Of a DNA stretch of 5,665 nt, positions 5,329 through 5,665 are shown one piece after another. The DNA is from an uncultured Phascolarctobacterium sp. (GTDB lineage Bacteria; Bacillota; Negativicutes; Acidaminococcales; Acidaminococcaceae): assembly GCA_937906915.1 (NCBI GenBank), contig CALCUU010000285.1, positions 1-5,665 on the forward strand, written 5' to 3'. The position numbers and the translations under genes were made by a program. Each line of letters starts with the position of its first letter. Within the stretch, counting starts at the first letter, position 1. A model generated the notes under the pieces. The model saw only the letters and a program-made list of their open reading frames with translations. It had not been told where the DNA came from and made no database searches.

Positions 5329-5665
5329 ATGGCTAATAAAGAAACTATTTTGACAGCTGAGGGCCTGAAAAAATTAGAGGACGAGCTTAATAATTTACGC
5401 ACCGTCCGCCGTCAAGAGGTTGCTGAACGTTTGAAAGTTGCAATCTCCTATGGCGATATCAGTGAAAACTCCGAATATGACGACGCTAAGAGCGAGCAAG
5501 CTTTTATTGAAGGTCGTATTCTTGAATTGGAACAAATGATTAACACCGCTACCATCATTGATGATAGCGCTAGCAAGAAAAAAGGTATTGTATCCCTTGG
5601 TTCCACCGTTATCGTTAAAGATTTGGAAACCGGTGACGAAGACGAGTACACCATTGTTGGTACTA
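5329..5665 (+). CDS. greA: Transcription elongation factor GreA, 5' part (cut by window edge)
   Basis: GreA binds the RNA polymerase secondary channel and stimulates cleavage of backtracked transcripts. The window holds 112 codons, out of about 158 usual for the family. They cover the N-terminal antiparallel coiled coil (about residues 10-76) and the beginning of the C-terminal FKBP-like domain (SLGSTVIVKDLETG, 89-102). The tip motif GDISENSEYDDAK (42-54) carries Asp43 and Glu46, equivalent to Asp41 and Glu44 of E. coli GreA, which hold the catalytic magnesium. The ATG at 5329 follows AAGGAG (5316-5321) by 7 nt. The frame is intact up to the window end. In related genomes lysS commonly follows, but that lies outside. 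Confidence 0.96.
   Translation, partial: MANKETILTAEGLKKLEDELNNLRTVRRQEVAERLKVAISYGDISENSEYDDAKSEQAFIEGRILELEQMINTATIIDDSASKKKGIVSLGSTVIVKDLETGDEDEYTIVGT

Noticed and set aside
1..5665. CRISPR array, tRNA/rRNA gene, transposase, phage or toxin-antitoxin genes
   Set aside because: No regularly spaced repeats, RNA-gene hallmarks or such coding sequences are visible anywhere in the window.

Overview
The window is an ordinary-looking bacterial chromosomal segment of moderate GC. It carries six genes, all on the + strand and closely spaced. The order is biotin protein ligase (birA), type III pantothenate kinase (coaX), tRNA-dihydrouridine synthase (dusB-like), a conserved 306-residue protein, a long-chain acyl-ACP reductase-like protein, and the 5' part of greA. 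Birch-type BirA with an HTH domain, CoaX in place of CoaA, strong AGGAGG-type ribosome binding sites and a birA-coaX-dus-(pair)-greA order all suggest a Firmicute. The protein wording and the flavour of the intergenic DNA lean towards an anaerobic Negativicutes (Acidaminococcaceae / Phascolarctobacterium-like). That placement is an inference from memory, with no search behind it.

Layout. Positions 1-125 hold an imperfect, roughly concentric inverted repeat that looks like one copy of a dispersed non-coding element. It abuts a good birA promoter (126-154), which is followed by a perfect DnaA box (154-162). birA (182-1180) and coaX (1280-2056) follow. coaX has its own sigma-A-type promoter (1196-1224) with a perfect 7+7 palindrome just downstream of it. 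A C(UUCG)G hairpin terminator (2060-2084) separates coaX from dus (2118-3143). A good extended -10 promoter lies across the dus stop codon and should drive a two-gene unit (3186-4106 and 4116-5201, 9 nt apart). Three bases after that unit ends there is an exact-consensus TTGACA-N17-TATAAT promoter, then a ~90-nt leader with a hairpin, then greA (5329 to the window edge).

Function. birA, coaX, dus and greA are housekeeping genes with intact signature motifs. The part worth attention is the two-gene unit. The second protein aligns along its whole length, as I recall the sequence, with cyanobacterial acyl-ACP reductase (the fatty-aldehyde-forming enzyme of alkane synthesis). It keeps the Rossmann glycine motif and the cysteine equivalent to the catalytic acyl-binding cysteine. 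The first belongs to a family that is, as I recall, auto-named 'quinate 5-dehydrogenase', but nothing visible in it supports that reaction. A plausible but unproven reading is an acyl-thioester reductase system in an anaerobe with no alkane pathway, perhaps serving fatty aldehyde or ether/plasmalogen lipid metabolism.
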